Assembly (NCBI GenBank): GCA_045576855.1
Contig: JAZNHG010000023.1
Span: 1 to 26,316 of the forward strand
Reading direction: 5' to 3'
Length of the DNA stretch: 26,316 bases
From: Colimorpha sp045576855
GTDB lineage: Bacteria > Bacteroidota > Bacteroidia > Bacteroidales > P3
Of this stretch, positions 15,121 through 25,219 are shown one piece after another. Within the stretch, counting starts at the first letter, position 1, and each line of letters begins with the position of its first letter. The notes under the pieces are model-generated. The model ran no database searches. It saw only the letters and a program-made list of their open reading frames with translations, and was not told the origin of the DNA. The position numbers and the translations under genes were made by a program.

Positions 15121-18100
15121 ATGAGAATGTTTAGAAAAGTACTATTGACATTCGGACTCTTGCTGATGGCGGAAATGGCAGCCCTGGCTCAAGGCACGCT
15201 GAAGGGTACCATTACCGACGCCAAGACGAAGGAGGCTATGCCTTTCGTCAACATTGTGGTAAAGCAAGACGGTAAACAGGTTCACGGCGGCCAAACGGAC
15301 TTCGACGGTATTTATACCATCAAGCCTCTTGCGGTCGGCAAGTACGACATCGAGGTATCTTCGGTGGGTTACAATCGCTACGTGCAGACGGGTATCAATG
15401 TGAAGGCTTCAGGTCTCACTATCGTCGATGTAGCCCTGAATCCCACAGCTACGACCCTCGAAACAGTCGAGATTGTGGATAACAAGGTGCCAGTCATCGA
15501 AATTGGTTCGGCCGAGCAGGGTGCTCGTCTGTCGAGTGATGATATCGCTCGTATGCCTGGTAACTCGGTTGAGAGCATTGTATCCTCGATTGGTGGTGTG
15601 GGTTATAGTGATGGTGGTACTGGCACGGCCCGTGGTGAAAGCGGTATGGTTACCATGCAGGGTAATGTTCGTAAGCGTACGGGTATCTCGGTTCCGAAGG
15701 AAGCAATGGCTGAAATCCAGGTTATTCTTGGTGGTACGCCGGCTAGCATCGGTGAGGCAATTGGTGGTACGCAGATTATTACCCTCAAGCCGCCAACCAG
15801 TCAGTTCAAAGGTCTGGTTCGTTGGGAAACTTATCTTGACTATCGTCTCTACAATGCGCTGGTGTTCTATCTGACTGGTCCGGTTTTCAAAAAGAACTTC
15901 GTCCAGGCTGATGGCTCTGCCATTGAACGTACGTTGATAGGCTTCCGTCTTACGGGTCAGCTGGGTTACCAGAAGTCTCCTTTCTACCGTGTGAAGGGAT
16001 ATCGTTACCAGATTGTGAAGGATGATATCGTAAGAGAATTGGAGCAGTCTCCGTTGTCGTATGATCCTCTCACTGGTGGTGTAAACTATTCGGCAGAGAC
16101 TCGTTTGCGTCGAGATGATTTCTATGAGATTACCCGTCTGCGCAAGAGCAACTTCGGAGGCGACGCTTCTCGTGTGCCCAACCTGCAGTCGTACAGCATC
16201 GGTTTGGAAGGCGCCCTAGACTTCCGTTTCTCGGATTATGCCACCCTGACCCTCACGGGCGAGTTCAGTGCTAGCCACTCTCCTTCGGCCAGCATTTCTC
16301 CCTTGGCAATGCCCCTCTCGGGTTCTGTTGTCGGAGATGGTATGAACATGGTGCTTACCGTTGATTTTACTCAGCGTTTCCCCGATGCCGAAAGTTCTAA
16401 TGAGGATGAGGCCAAGGCTTCGTCACCTATCAAGAATGTGATGTACAACATCACCGGTATGGTGAACCGTTATCTGTCGAAGTCTTATAACGAAAACTTT
16501 GGTGGCAACATCGACGACATCTTTAAATATGGTTATATCGGTAAGTTTATCACGGAAAAGGAACCTACCTACGAGTTGCGTCAAATAAGTTATAATGGTA
16601 TTCAGCAGTGGGCCTATGTGCAGAACAACTGGCGCGATGTTGTGTCGTATGTTTCGCCTAACGATCCCGTTAATGGTTACACCACGTATAACCCCCTTCT
16701 GGCCAACTATAATGAACAATTGTTCTCCAGTGAGGAATTCCGCGATATCCAACCGTATCTGACAACTCGTGACTACATCCTGGGTTACAAGGGTCTCTAT
16801 AACGGCGATTCTCCCTCGAGCATCTATAGCCTCATTTCTAACGTGGGTGTCCAGAGCACTGGTTTTGCCAAGTCGCAGAATGACTACCTGTATTTGCAGG
16901 CCAAGGCTTCTGCTGATGTGAAGGGACATGAGATTGAAGTTGGTGTGCAGTATGACCAAATGTGGCAGTCGTCCTACTCGCTGAGTGCCTACAGCCTGTG
17001 GACTATCATGCGTCAGAATGCCAACCGTCACATCTCACAGATGAACACCAGTGATACGGCTGCTATCTATTCGCAGCGTGGCTCGCAACTCTATGTGAGT
17101 TATCCTCGTCTGCTCGACCGCGACCAGCAGTCGCCCTTTGATGCCGCTTTCCGTCAGTACCTGATGGAGCACGGTTATACTAATACCGATGGAAGTCCTA
17201 TTGACGAGTACACTTGGATTGACGTCGACCGCTATTCTCCAGAAGACTATGTGAACGCTGGCGGTATTAATATGTTCTCGGCTGACGAACTCTTCAATAG
17301 CGGTAACGCTGTTGTCGGTTACCTCGGCTATGACCATACTGGTAAGAAGTACAATGGTGCCAACTGGACCCTCGACAAGTTCTTCAATTCCGAGGACCGT
17401 TTACTCCCCGCATTTTCGCCCATCTATGTCGCTGGCTATATTCAGGATAAGTTCTATTTCCAGGATCTTATCTTCAACGTCGGTGTTCGTCTCGACTATT
17501 TTAATGGTAACCAGTACGTGATGAAAGACCCCTACCTGTTGTATGAGTCCTATACTGTGGCTGATATCCGCAAGAACCCTGGTCTCATCTCCGGTGGCGA
17601 TGCTTACCTTTACACTGATGGTATTGAAGACTGGGTCCCCTATGTGAACTATGTTCCGGATGAGAGTAACCCCACCATGCCGACCATTGTTGGTTACCGT
17701 TCGCCTGATGGCAAATGGTATGATGCTACCGGTACCGAGGTCTCTACTCCTAATGCCGTCAACGGTATCTCTGGTAAACCGACCCCCTACCGCACTGCTG
17801 GTGAGAGAGGCGGTCAGGCTGCCATGAAGAATAACACTGTATATGCCTCTGCTTTTGAGCGCTATACTCCCCAGTTTGTCGCCATGCCTCGTATCGCATT
17901 CTCTTTCCCCGTCGGTGAGAAGTCTCAGTTCAAGGCTAGCTACGACATTATTGCCCGTCGTCCCTCCTCGGGATGGGAGGCCAGCTATCTGAGCTACCTC
18001 TATATGACTCAGATTTCCTCTATTACCAACCCCAACTTGAAACCTGAGCGTATTACTAACTATGAACTCGGTTTCCAGCAGGCTCTGAACCAGTCTTCGG

Positions 18101-18942
18101 CAATCAGTGCTTCTGCATACTATAAAGAGACGCGCGATCTTATCCAGCTTGTCCAGTATGCCGGTGCTGACCCCAACCCCAACTATTATAGCTATGACAA
18201 CAAAGACTTCCGTACCATCAAGGGTGTCACTTTGGCCTATGACCTTCGTCAGACCAAAAATATCCGAATCAATGCAAACTACACTCTTCAGTATGCTGAA
18301 GGTACCGGTCTGTCTTCGACCACTATGACCGAGCTCATCAAGGAAGGCTACACGACCCTGAAGATGCTCAACCCCATCAGCGACGACCGTCGTCACGAGT
18401 TCAAAGCTAACGTCGACTTCCGTTATGGCTACGGTGCCAAATACAATGGTCCTGTTATCTCTCGCGTTGTTACCGACAAGGAGACTGGCGAGAAACGTAA
18501 GAAAGAGATTAAGCTTCTTGAGAACTTTGGTATCGACTTTTTGGCTGTTGCTCAGTCGGGTCGTCCTTACACTAAGCAGCTCTCCAATTCGCAGGCTACC
18601 ATCGTCGGTGGTTACCGTGGTGCCCGTCTGCCTTGGGGCTTCTACTTCAACATTGTGGCCGACAAGCTTTGGTTCTTCCAGGTTGGCAAGCGTGAGACCT
18701 ATCTCAAGGTGGACCTCACAATCAACAACCTCTTTGATATCCGCAACGTGGTGGGAGTGTTTCCCGTCACTGGCAACCCCGAGGATAATGGTTACCTGAC
18801 CGACCGTGAGTCGCAGCAGGTCATCAATGCCTATCTCGATCCTCAGGCTTTCCGCGACATCTACACAATCATTCTCCGCAACAACAGCTGGAATTACTCC
18901 AGCCCGCGTACTATCAAGTTGTCTGTGTCCTATAATTTCTAA
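15121..18942 (+). CDS. TonB-dependent receptor with carboxypeptidase-like N-terminal domain
   Basis: The 1273-residue product has a signal peptide (about 1-23, ending MAALAQ) and then a carboxypeptidase-regulatory-like domain at 25-110 (GTLKGTITDAKTKEAMPFVN, FDGIYTIKPLAVGKYDIEVSSVGY). A plug-like region at about 120-225 (MPGNSVESIVSSIGGV, AMAEIQVILGGTPASIGEAIGG) precedes a long beta-barrel that ends LSVSYNF with the terminal Phe of outer-membrane proteins. NLKPERITNYELGFQQ is a typical receptor barrel segment. No SusD partner is nearby; the next gene encodes a T9SS cargo protein, 26 bp away. That context suggests a role with the secreted protein rather than glycan import (inference). No promoter was seen in the 59 bp after secDF. 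Confidence 0.92.
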   Translation: MRMFRKVLLTFGLLLMAEMAALAQGTLKGTITDAKTKEAMPFVNIVVKQDGKQVHGGQTDFDGIYTIKPLAVGKYDIEVSSVGYNRYVQTGINVKASGLTIVDVALNPTATTLETVEIVDNKVPVIEIGSAEQGARLSSDDIARMPGNSVESIVSSIGGVGYSDGGTGTARGESGMVTMQGNVRKRTGISVPKEAMAEIQVILGGTPASIGEAIGGTQIITLKPPTSQFKGLVRWETYLDYRLYNALVFYLTGPVFKKNFVQADGSAIERTLIGFRLTGQLGYQKSPFYRVKGYRYQIVKDDIVRELEQSPLSYDPLTGGVNYSAETRLRRDDFYEITRLRKSNFGGDASRVPNLQSYSIGLEGALDFRFSDYATLTLTGEFSASHSPSASISPLAMPLSGSVVGDGMNMVLTVDFTQRFPDAESSNEDEAKASSPIKNVMYNITGMVNRYLSKSYNENFGGNIDDIFKYGYIGKFITEKEPTYELRQISYNGIQQWAYVQNNWRDVVSYVSPNDPVNGYTTYNPLLANYNEQLFSSEEFRDIQPYLTTRDYILGYKGLYNGDSPSSIYSLISNVGVQSTGFAKSQNDYLYLQAKASADVKGHEIEVGVQYDQMWQSSYSLSAYSLWTIMRQNANRHISQMNTSDTAAIYSQRGSQLYVSYPRLLDRDQQSPFDAAFRQYLMEHGYTNTDGSPIDEYTWIDVDRYSPEDYVNAGGINMFSADELFNSGNAVVGYLGYDHTGKKYNGANWTLDKFFNSEDRLLPAFSPIYVAGYIQDKFYFQDLIFNVGVRLDYFNGNQYVMKDPYLLYESYTVADIRKNPGLISGGDAYLYTDGIEDWVPYVNYVPDESNPTMPTIVGYRSPDGKWYDATGTEVSTPNAVNGISGKPTPYRTAGERGGQAAMKNNTVYASAFERYTPQFVAMPRIAFSFPVGEKSQFKASYDIIARRPSSGWEASYLSYLYMTQISSITNPNLKPERITNYELGFQQALNQSSAISASAYYKETRDLIQLVQYAGADPNPNYYSYDNKDFRTIKGVTLAYDLRQTKNIRINANYTLQYAEGTGLSSTTMTELIKEGYTTLKMLNPISDDRRHEFKANVDFRYGYGAKYNGPVISRVVTDKETGEKRKKEIKLLENFGIDFLAVAQSGRPYTKQLSNSQATIVGGYRGARLPWGFYFNIVADKLWFFQVGKRETYLKVDLTINNLFDIRNVVGVFPVTGNPEDNGYLTDRESQQVINAYLDPQAFRDIYTIILRNNSWNYSSPRTIKLSVSYNF

Positions 18943-18968
18943 TCTAACAGCGAAAAAAATTATTTAAG

Positions 18969-21900
18969 ATGAAAAGTATATATAGCAAACTTGTCTTGGT
19001 TTCCTTGCTGCTGATTTCTGTCTCGAACACAGTTTCAGCTCGCGAGTGTATCGAATGCAAGAAGACCAACGCGAACAAAGCTGCTGTACAATCGAAGGCC
19101 GCTGTTTGTAAGAGAGCCCAGAGTACTGCTGAGCTTAACATTAACAATGTGCGTGCCTTGATTAACGGCTATGGCAACATGTGGTATGACGGTAGCGTTG
19201 CCCAGTACCACCTGCCCAAAACGAGTAACACCTGCCCGTTGTTCTGTGCTGCATTGTGGATTGGTGGTACTGATGTTAATGATCAGCTGCGTATCGCCGC
19301 TCTTCGTTTCGGTAGCGACGGTGATGACTACTGGCCCGGTCCCCTGAAAATTAATGGTACCGCTTCAGTCGACCTGCCGATTTGCAACAAGTACGACAAG
19401 CATTGGATTATCACAAAGGCCGAGGTGTTGGCCCATAAGGCTCACTTCGAATACAGCGACGATCGTGCTGACGCCATCGAGACTGGTTTTGACATCCCCG
19501 ATGTTATTGCCAACTGGCCTGCCAAGGGTGATGGTGATGATTTGACACCGTTCCTCGCTCCCTTTTATGATGCCAACCAAAATGGTGAATACGAACCCAG
19601 CTTGGGTGACTATCCTTACTATGATTTCGACAATCTTCTTTGCCCTCGTAGCTTGAAGGCCGAGTGGGGTAACCAGTACACCGAGCATGTGATGCCCACT
19701 GCTGAAAGTAGCGGCCCCAACCCTATCGTTAAAGGTGGTCTCCTCTCCGACCAGGTACTGAAAGGCGACCAGACTATTTGGTGGGTTTTCAATGATAAGG
19801 GTAACACTCACACCGAGTCGAAAGGAGAGGCTATCGGTCTTGAGATTCGTGCTCAGGCTTTTGCTTTCTCCACCAACGATGAGATCAACAACATGACTTT
19901 CTACTCCTACGAAATTATCAACCGTTCTTCTTATGAACTGCGCGAGACTTACTTCAGCCAGTGGGTTGACCCGGATCTGGGTTATGCATGGGACGACTTT
20001 GTGGGATGTGACGTTCGTCGTGGTCTCGGCTACTGCTATAATGGTAAGCCTCAGGATACCCCTGGTTCCGGTAGCTATTCTGGTCTGCCCCCTGCGGTTG
20101 GTATCGACTTCTTCCAGGGCCCCTATATGGATCCTGATGGAAAGGACAATCCCAAGATTGATATCGACAAAATCCGTAGCGATAGTTACACCAATCTTCA
20201 GGTCAAAAATCTTCTCGAGACTTATCGCCGCTACGATGCTTCTGGTGCTCTCTATTATGACACCATCTCCATCACCGACGATGCCGACCTCTTCTTCGCT
20301 CTCGATCCTGCCAGCTGGTATTTCGTTCCTGGCGATGCAGTAGGCAATTGCGCCATCAATGGTGTCAACTTCGGTAATAACATTCCCGACGACGAGCGTT
20401 TCGGTATGCGTCGCTTTGTGTACTATGATAACAGTGTTAACCCCATCTACGGTGAACCCTCCAAGGCTAGCGACTACTACAACTACCTGCGTGGTTATTG
20501 GAAGAATGGTCAGCGTATGAAGTTCGGTGGCAATGCTGTCAGCACCGGTACCACCGACCTCGACTGCGACTTCATGTTCCCTGACAACAGTGACCCCTGG
20601 AATTGGGGTACCAATGGCGAAGATCCTGCCGCCCACGGCTTCACTTATGACTCCTGGCGTGAGATTACTGCTGGTAACAGCCCCGGAGACCGCCGCTTCA
20701 TGCAGTCCGCTGGCCCCTTCACTCTGAAACCCGGCGCTCTGAACTATATCACTGTCGGTATCCCCTTCGCCCAGGCTTCCTCTGGCGACGAGCAGTGGGC
20801 TTCCGTTGCCCTCCTCCGTGAGATCGACGACGTTTGCCAGTCCCTCTTCGAGAACTGCTTCAAGGTGCTCGACGGTCCCGACGCTCCCACCATGACGGCT
20901 CAGGAGCTCAGCAACGAGGTTATCCTCTTCCTGAATTATGAGGATCGTAGCTCGAACAACTACAATGAGAAGTATCGCGAGGTTGATCCTGCCATTGTTC
21001 GTAGCTACACCGACGAGGCTGGCAACACTCACCTCTACGACTCTACCGCTCGCAGCTATATCTTCGAAGGATATCAGATATATCAGTTGAAGGATGCTAA
21101 CACCTCCATCGCCGATATCAACAATCCTGCCAAGGCTCGCCTTGTTGCCCAGTGCGATATCGAGAACTATTATGACACCATCCTTTCAATCGACACTGTG
21201 TGGACACTTACCGCCACTAACGACACTGTCGTCGACCATATCGACACCACCTGGAATCCCAACCCCAGCCTGCCTATCTCGACGCTGACCAACTATACCT
21301 CCAACTCCGAGACTGGTCTGCTGACTGGTAATATTATGGTCCGTGGTGCCAACCAGGGTATTCAGCATGTGTTCCGCATCACCACCGATGCTTTTGCCAC
21401 TGGTACCAACAATCAGTTGGTTAACAACCACGAGTATTATTTCATCGCTATTGCTTATGCCCAGAACCGCTTCAAAGAGTATTCCCAGACCGAGGGTGCT
21501 TTTCTCGATGGTCAGAAGGAACCCTATCTTGCCGGTCGTAAGAACGAGCGCGGCGGTAGCATTGTCCCCATCACTGTCATTCCCCACAATCCCGCTGCCG
21601 AGGATGGTGGTAAGATGGCTCAGGCCGAATTTGGCATGTGCCCCAATGTCATCCGTATCGAAGGTTATGGTAACGGCACCTCCTCGGGTCTGCGTCTCAG
21701 CTCGCAGTCTATCGAAGAGTTGATGGGCGCTCCCGGAGTCGAGGGCAAGGCCCCTGGCACCTATGTTGCCAACTTCTCCGCTGGTATCGGCCAGTCGGGT
21801 GACCGTTCCTATGTCACCGATCCTTGCATCATCGCTCATCCCCAGTATGAGGAAAACTACGGTCCCCTCAACGTGCGTGTCATCGACCCGCTGCAACTTA

Positions 21901-24023
21901 AAGAAGGCCGTTTCAACATCCTCTTCTGGAATGCCGTCTACGATGCCAATGGCAATATTACCAATGTCAACAACGACACCGTTGGTGGTGGCGTGAACAA
22001 GAACACGCGCTGGTGCATTGTCAATGCAGTCCCCGGTCAGCCTGTCTATGACAGCGTCGATACCGTCTGGTCGCACTTCTCCATCAGCCGCTACAACGAG
22101 CAGATATTCCCCGAGCTCGGTATTGCAGTCACCCTGCTCAATCCCAAGGCAGCTGCCTCTAGTATCGACATCTCGGGTTACAAGCACACCATTCCTGGTA
22201 CGGTCAACTATGGTCAGCCGAAGACCAACTATTTCCCCGGCAAGTTCTATCAGGGCTTTGTCAACGAAGGTGCTCTCCTCGGTTCTTCCATGAGCTTTGC
22301 CGACCAGAACAAGCAGTGGCTAAGCGGTATTCCCGACAATGACTCCTATCTCACCTATAACTGGGTGCGTTCGGGCAGCCAGTTCTCGGCCAATGCTTAC
22401 GAAGCCTTTATCGCCGGATCCACTCCTTATGACGTCAATGAGTCCTACCTTGATGAGGACTTCTTCAAGGCTTTCAAGCTGTATCCTGCCTCTCAGACCT
22501 CTCAGATTGACTCCAGCGAAGGTATCGACAAGACTCAGATCTTTGAGAATTGCGTTGGCGGTCTCTGGGCTCCTTACGGTTTGGTCTCCACCATGCCGTT
22601 CCACCCCGGCTTCAGCTTTGCCTCCTTCATCACTGACGATGACCATATGCTCGACAGCCTCGGCGTCAACCGTTATCAGCTCGAGCGCTTGCTGATGACC
22701 AATGTCTTCAATAAAGCCCTTAACTATAACGAGATAGCCAAGTTGCCCAGTGTGCGCATCGTCTTCACTGCCGACCAGAGCAAGTGGACCCGCTGCCCGG
22801 TCATCGAGATGTGCGACGACTACACGCTCTCCGAAGGCAACGCCCGTCGCTTTGCCGCTCGTCGTCATGCCTCCGTCAACAAGGACGGCAAGACCAAGGC
22901 TGAGCTCGATGCCGCTGGTATCAGCTACGCTGCTGGTACCTCCGAAGACCCCGAATACATCTCGGCCAATGGTATGAGCTGGTTCCCCGGCTACGCCATC
23001 AACACCGTCACCGGTGAGCGTCTCAACATTATGTTCGGTGAGGATTCCCGATATGTCCAGTTCAATGGCCGCGACATGATGTGGAATCCCGTCAGCACTA
23101 CCACTGAGGGCACGCAGAATTATGTCATGGGCGGTCGCCACTATATCTATGTGATGAATGCTTCGCGCCAGACCTTCTACGACCTGCGCGACAACGGTAT
23201 CAGCCCCAACCCCTACACCACCTACGTCACTCCGAGCTACGATGGTGGTCGCTGGGCCATGACCATGCTGGCTTCGGCCGAGCGCGTGCTCAACTCGCCG
23301 CTCTATCCCGCCACTGGTGCCAAGATGCTCTACAAGGGTCTTGTCAACCGTGCCGACAACTATGTGGCACGCCGCGACTCCATCGCCATGCTTTATGCTT
23401 CGGTGGCTTGGGTCAACATGCCCCTGGTCAGCGACCGTTACAGCTTCAGCAATCCTAAGGACATCCCCTGCGACGCTATCGTTGATATCGACATCCGCAC
23501 GCCGTACAACAAGTACCTCGGCCCCAACGGTACCGAAGTGAGCCGTACCGGCAATACGACTATCAACCGCAATATGCCCGTCTACCAGTTCGTCATAGGC
23601 GCCAACGACGCGGTGGTGGAGAACCTTGCCACCTCCAGCAATGCCCGCCAGAGCTATGTCGACTCGCTGCTGAGCCTCATCAATGTGGTGCCCAACCCGT
23701 ACTACAGCTATTCCGACTACGAGACGGCCAGCCAGCTCGAGACCAAGGTGCGCATCGTCAACCTGCCCACCGGTGTCAACAAGAACGGCAAGAAGGAAGG
23801 TTGCTACATCCGCATCTACACTTCCGACGGTACGCTTGTCCGTACGCTTGGCCCCACGCCTGTCAACACCACCACTTACGACTGGGATCTGCACAACCAG
23901 ACCGGTATCCCCATTGCCGGTGGTATGTACCTCATCCATGTCACGGTGCCCGGCATCGGCGAGCGTGTCATCAAGTGGTTTGGCACCATGCGTCCTGTCG
24001 ACCTCAACTCTTTCGGCTTCTAA
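18969..24023 (+). CDS. Very large secreted protein with T9SS type A sorting domain
   Basis: The 1684-residue product has a signal peptide (1-24, ending TVSA). The mature start is Cys-rich (ECIECKK, AVCKRA), followed by the family signature NNVRALINGYGNMWYD...LWIGGTDVNDQLRIAAL...DYWPGPL. A DANQNGEYEPSLGDYPYYD segment near 200 resembles a calcium-binding loop. The long middle part is beta-rich without a domain I can name. The C terminus (about 1573-1684) is a T9SS sorting domain: NVVPNPYYSYSDYE, VRIVNLP, CYIRIYTSDGTLVRTL, YDWDLHNQTGIPIAGGMYLIHV. It is therefore predicted to cross the outer membrane through the type IX system and be attached to or released from the surface. Codon use drifts from T-ending towards C-ending codons along the gene. 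Confidence 0.88.
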   Translation: MKSIYSKLVLVSLLLISVSNTVSARECIECKKTNANKAAVQSKAAVCKRAQSTAELNINNVRALINGYGNMWYDGSVAQYHLPKTSNTCPLFCAALWIGGTDVNDQLRIAALRFGSDGDDYWPGPLKINGTASVDLPICNKYDKHWIITKAEVLAHKAHFEYSDDRADAIETGFDIPDVIANWPAKGDGDDLTPFLAPFYDANQNGEYEPSLGDYPYYDFDNLLCPRSLKAEWGNQYTEHVMPTAESSGPNPIVKGGLLSDQVLKGDQTIWWVFNDKGNTHTESKGEAIGLEIRAQAFAFSTNDEINNMTFYSYEIINRSSYELRETYFSQWVDPDLGYAWDDFVGCDVRRGLGYCYNGKPQDTPGSGSYSGLPPAVGIDFFQGPYMDPDGKDNPKIDIDKIRSDSYTNLQVKNLLETYRRYDASGALYYDTISITDDADLFFALDPASWYFVPGDAVGNCAINGVNFGNNIPDDERFGMRRFVYYDNSVNPIYGEPSKASDYYNYLRGYWKNGQRMKFGGNAVSTGTTDLDCDFMFPDNSDPWNWGTNGEDPAAHGFTYDSWREITAGNSPGDRRFMQSAGPFTLKPGALNYITVGIPFAQASSGDEQWASVALLREIDDVCQSLFENCFKVLDGPDAPTMTAQELSNEVILFLNYEDRSSNNYNEKYREVDPAIVRSYTDEAGNTHLYDSTARSYIFEGYQIYQLKDANTSIADINNPAKARLVAQCDIENYYDTILSIDTVWTLTATNDTVVDHIDTTWNPNPSLPISTLTNYTSNSETGLLTGNIMVRGANQGIQHVFRITTDAFATGTNNQLVNNHEYYFIAIAYAQNRFKEYSQTEGAFLDGQKEPYLAGRKNERGGSIVPITVIPHNPAAEDGGKMAQAEFGMCPNVIRIEGYGNGTSSGLRLSSQSIEELMGAPGVEGKAPGTYVANFSAGIGQSGDRSYVTDPCIIAHPQYEENYGPLNVRVIDPLQLKEGRFNILFWNAVYDANGNITNVNNDTVGGGVNKNTRWCIVNAVPGQPVYDSVDTVWSHFSISRYNEQIFPELGIAVTLLNPKAAASSIDISGYKHTIPGTVNYGQPKTNYFPGKFYQGFVNEGALLGSSMSFADQNKQWLSGIPDNDSYLTYNWVRSGSQFSANAYEAFIAGSTPYDVNESYLDEDFFKAFKLYPASQTSQIDSSEGIDKTQIFENCVGGLWAPYGLVSTMPFHPGFSFASFITDDDHMLDSLGVNRYQLERLLMTNVFNKALNYNEIAKLPSVRIVFTADQSKWTRCPVIEMCDDYTLSEGNARRFAARRHASVNKDGKTKAELDAAGISYAAGTSEDPEYISANGMSWFPGYAINTVTGERLNIMFGEDSRYVQFNGRDMMWNPVSTTTEGTQNYVMGGRHYIYVMNASRQTFYDLRDNGISPNPYTTYVTPSYDGGRWAMTMLASAERVLNSPLYPATGAKMLYKGLVNRADNYVARRDSIAMLYASVAWVNMPLVSDRYSFSNPKDIPCDAIVDIDIRTPYNKYLGPNGTEVSRTGNTTINRNMPVYQFVIGANDAVVENLATSSNARQSYVDSLLSLINVVPNPYYSYSDYETASQLETKVRIVNLPTGVNKNGKKEGCYIRIYTSDGTLVRTLGPTPVNTTTYDWDLHNQTGIPIAGGMYLIHVTVPGIGERVIKWFGTMRPVDLNSFGF

Positions 24024-24062
24024 CCAGTGTATCACCTAACGAACGACAAAAACAATACAGAG

Positions 24063-25130
24063 ATGAAAAACATATTTAAAATAATTGCTGTAGTTGTGGT
24101 CCTCTCGGCCCTCACGTCGCAGTCGGCCTTGGCCGGCAACGACGAGCGCCGTGGCACTGCCGGTGGTTCCGAGCTGCTCATCAATCCTTGGGCACGCAAC
24201 ACCGGTTGGGGTGGCGTCAATGTCGCCAATGTGCGCGGCCTCAGTTCCATGTTCTCCAACGTGGCCGGTCTCGCTTTCGTCGAAAGCATTGAGGTGGGCT
24301 ACTCCAACACCATGCTCTATGGTGGCAAGAATGGCCTCTCCAGCGGCGCTTCCATCAACGCCTTTGGTCTCGGCATCCGCATCTTCGACCGCGGTGTCGC
24401 CGGTGTCTATGTCATGGCCATGAGCTTCGGAGATATCGACGTTACCACCGTCCTCAGCCCTGAGGCCGGTGTGAACGGCACCTTCTCCCCCTCATACATG
24501 AATATCAATGTGGCCTATGCCCACAGCTTCACCAACACCATCCACGGCGCTGTCAACTTCAAGGTGATTACCGAGAGCACCGACAACGTGTCTGGTTCCG
24601 GTTTCGGTATCGACGCTGGTATCCAGTATGTCACTGGTGACGACGACCAGCTCAAGTTCGGTATCGCCCTCAAGAACTGGGGTCCCTCCATGAAGTTCGG
24701 TGGCACCGGCCTCTCTCTGCAGATGGTCAACTCCGCCGGCAACAACTTCACCGTCGAGACCCGCGCTGCCGAGATGGAGCTTCCCACCTGCCTCAACATC
24801 GGCCTCTCCTACGACTTCCTCTTCGAGAAGTGGGACCAGCGCCTCACTCTGGCGGCGGCTTTCACCTCCAACGCCTTCCTGCGCGACAACTACATCCTCG
24901 GCATCGAGTACAGTCTGCTCAAGATGGTCCAGCTTCGTGCCGGTTACATCGTCCAGCCTGGCCTGTGGACCAACGATCCAGCCACCGCTAACAACGGTAT
25001 CTGCGCCGGTGCTTCCGTCGATGTGCCCCTCTCCAAGGAGGGTACCACCGGCCTCACCGTCGACTACTCCTACCAGTCTGCTTCGCCCCTGCGTGGCACT
25101 CACTCCATTGGCGCCAGCTTCCGCTTCTAA
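24063..25130 (+). CDS. PorV/PorQ-like outer-membrane beta-barrel protein
   Basis: The 355-residue product has a signal peptide (1-24, ending SALA) and a FadL-like barrel of the PorV/UPF0164 type: AGGSELLINPWARNTGWGGVNVANVRGLSSMFSNVAGLAF at the N terminus, repeated amphipathic strands, and a final SIGASFRF with terminal Phe. PorV shuttles or anchors T9SS cargo at the cell surface, and PorQ is a related T9SS part. Position 39 bp after the T9SS-cargo gene makes a dedicated partner likely (inference). The ATG at 24063 was chosen because it begins a standard signal peptide; an in-frame ATG at 24027 would add 12 hydrophilic residues. Confidence 0.88.
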   Translation: MKNIFKIIAVVVVLSALTSQSALAGNDERRGTAGGSELLINPWARNTGWGGVNVANVRGLSSMFSNVAGLAFVESIEVGYSNTMLYGGKNGLSSGASINAFGLGIRIFDRGVAGVYVMAMSFGDIDVTTVLSPEAGVNGTFSPSYMNINVAYAHSFTNTIHGAVNFKVITESTDNVSGSGFGIDAGIQYVTGDDDQLKFGIALKNWGPSMKFGGTGLSLQMVNSAGNNFTVETRAAEMELPTCLNIGLSYDFLFEKWDQRLTLAAAFTSNAFLRDNYILGIEYSLLKMVQLRAGYIVQPGLWTNDPATANNGICAGASVDVPLSKEGTTGLTVDYSYQSASPLRGTHSIGASFRF

Positions 25131-25155
25131 GAGTATCTAACACATAGACAAAGTT

Positions 25156-25191
25156 TGGGAAAGGCTTTCCAACAAGCCTTTCCCACTTTTT
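25156..25191 (+). terminator. Rho-independent terminator after the PorV-like gene
   Basis: Twelve-base perfect arms TGGGAAAGGCTT (25156-25167) and AAGCCTTTCCCA (25174-25185) enclose TCCAAC and are followed by CTTTTT. It closes the three-gene export cluster, or the whole secDF-to-porV transcript. Confidence 0.92.
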
Positions 25192-25219
25192 GAACGTCAA
25201 AAAATCATTCAATCACATC

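Noticed and set aside
15121..18942. SusC-type glycan importer of a polysaccharide utilisation locus
   Set aside because: No SusD, glycoside hydrolase or regulator gene lies nearby; the next genes encode a T9SS cargo protein and a PorV-like barrel.
22320..24035. Long minus-strand open frames opposite the T9SS cargo gene
   Set aside because: They mirror codon bias of the plus-strand gene, have repetitive Val/Gly/Asp composition, and lack start signals or recognisable domains.
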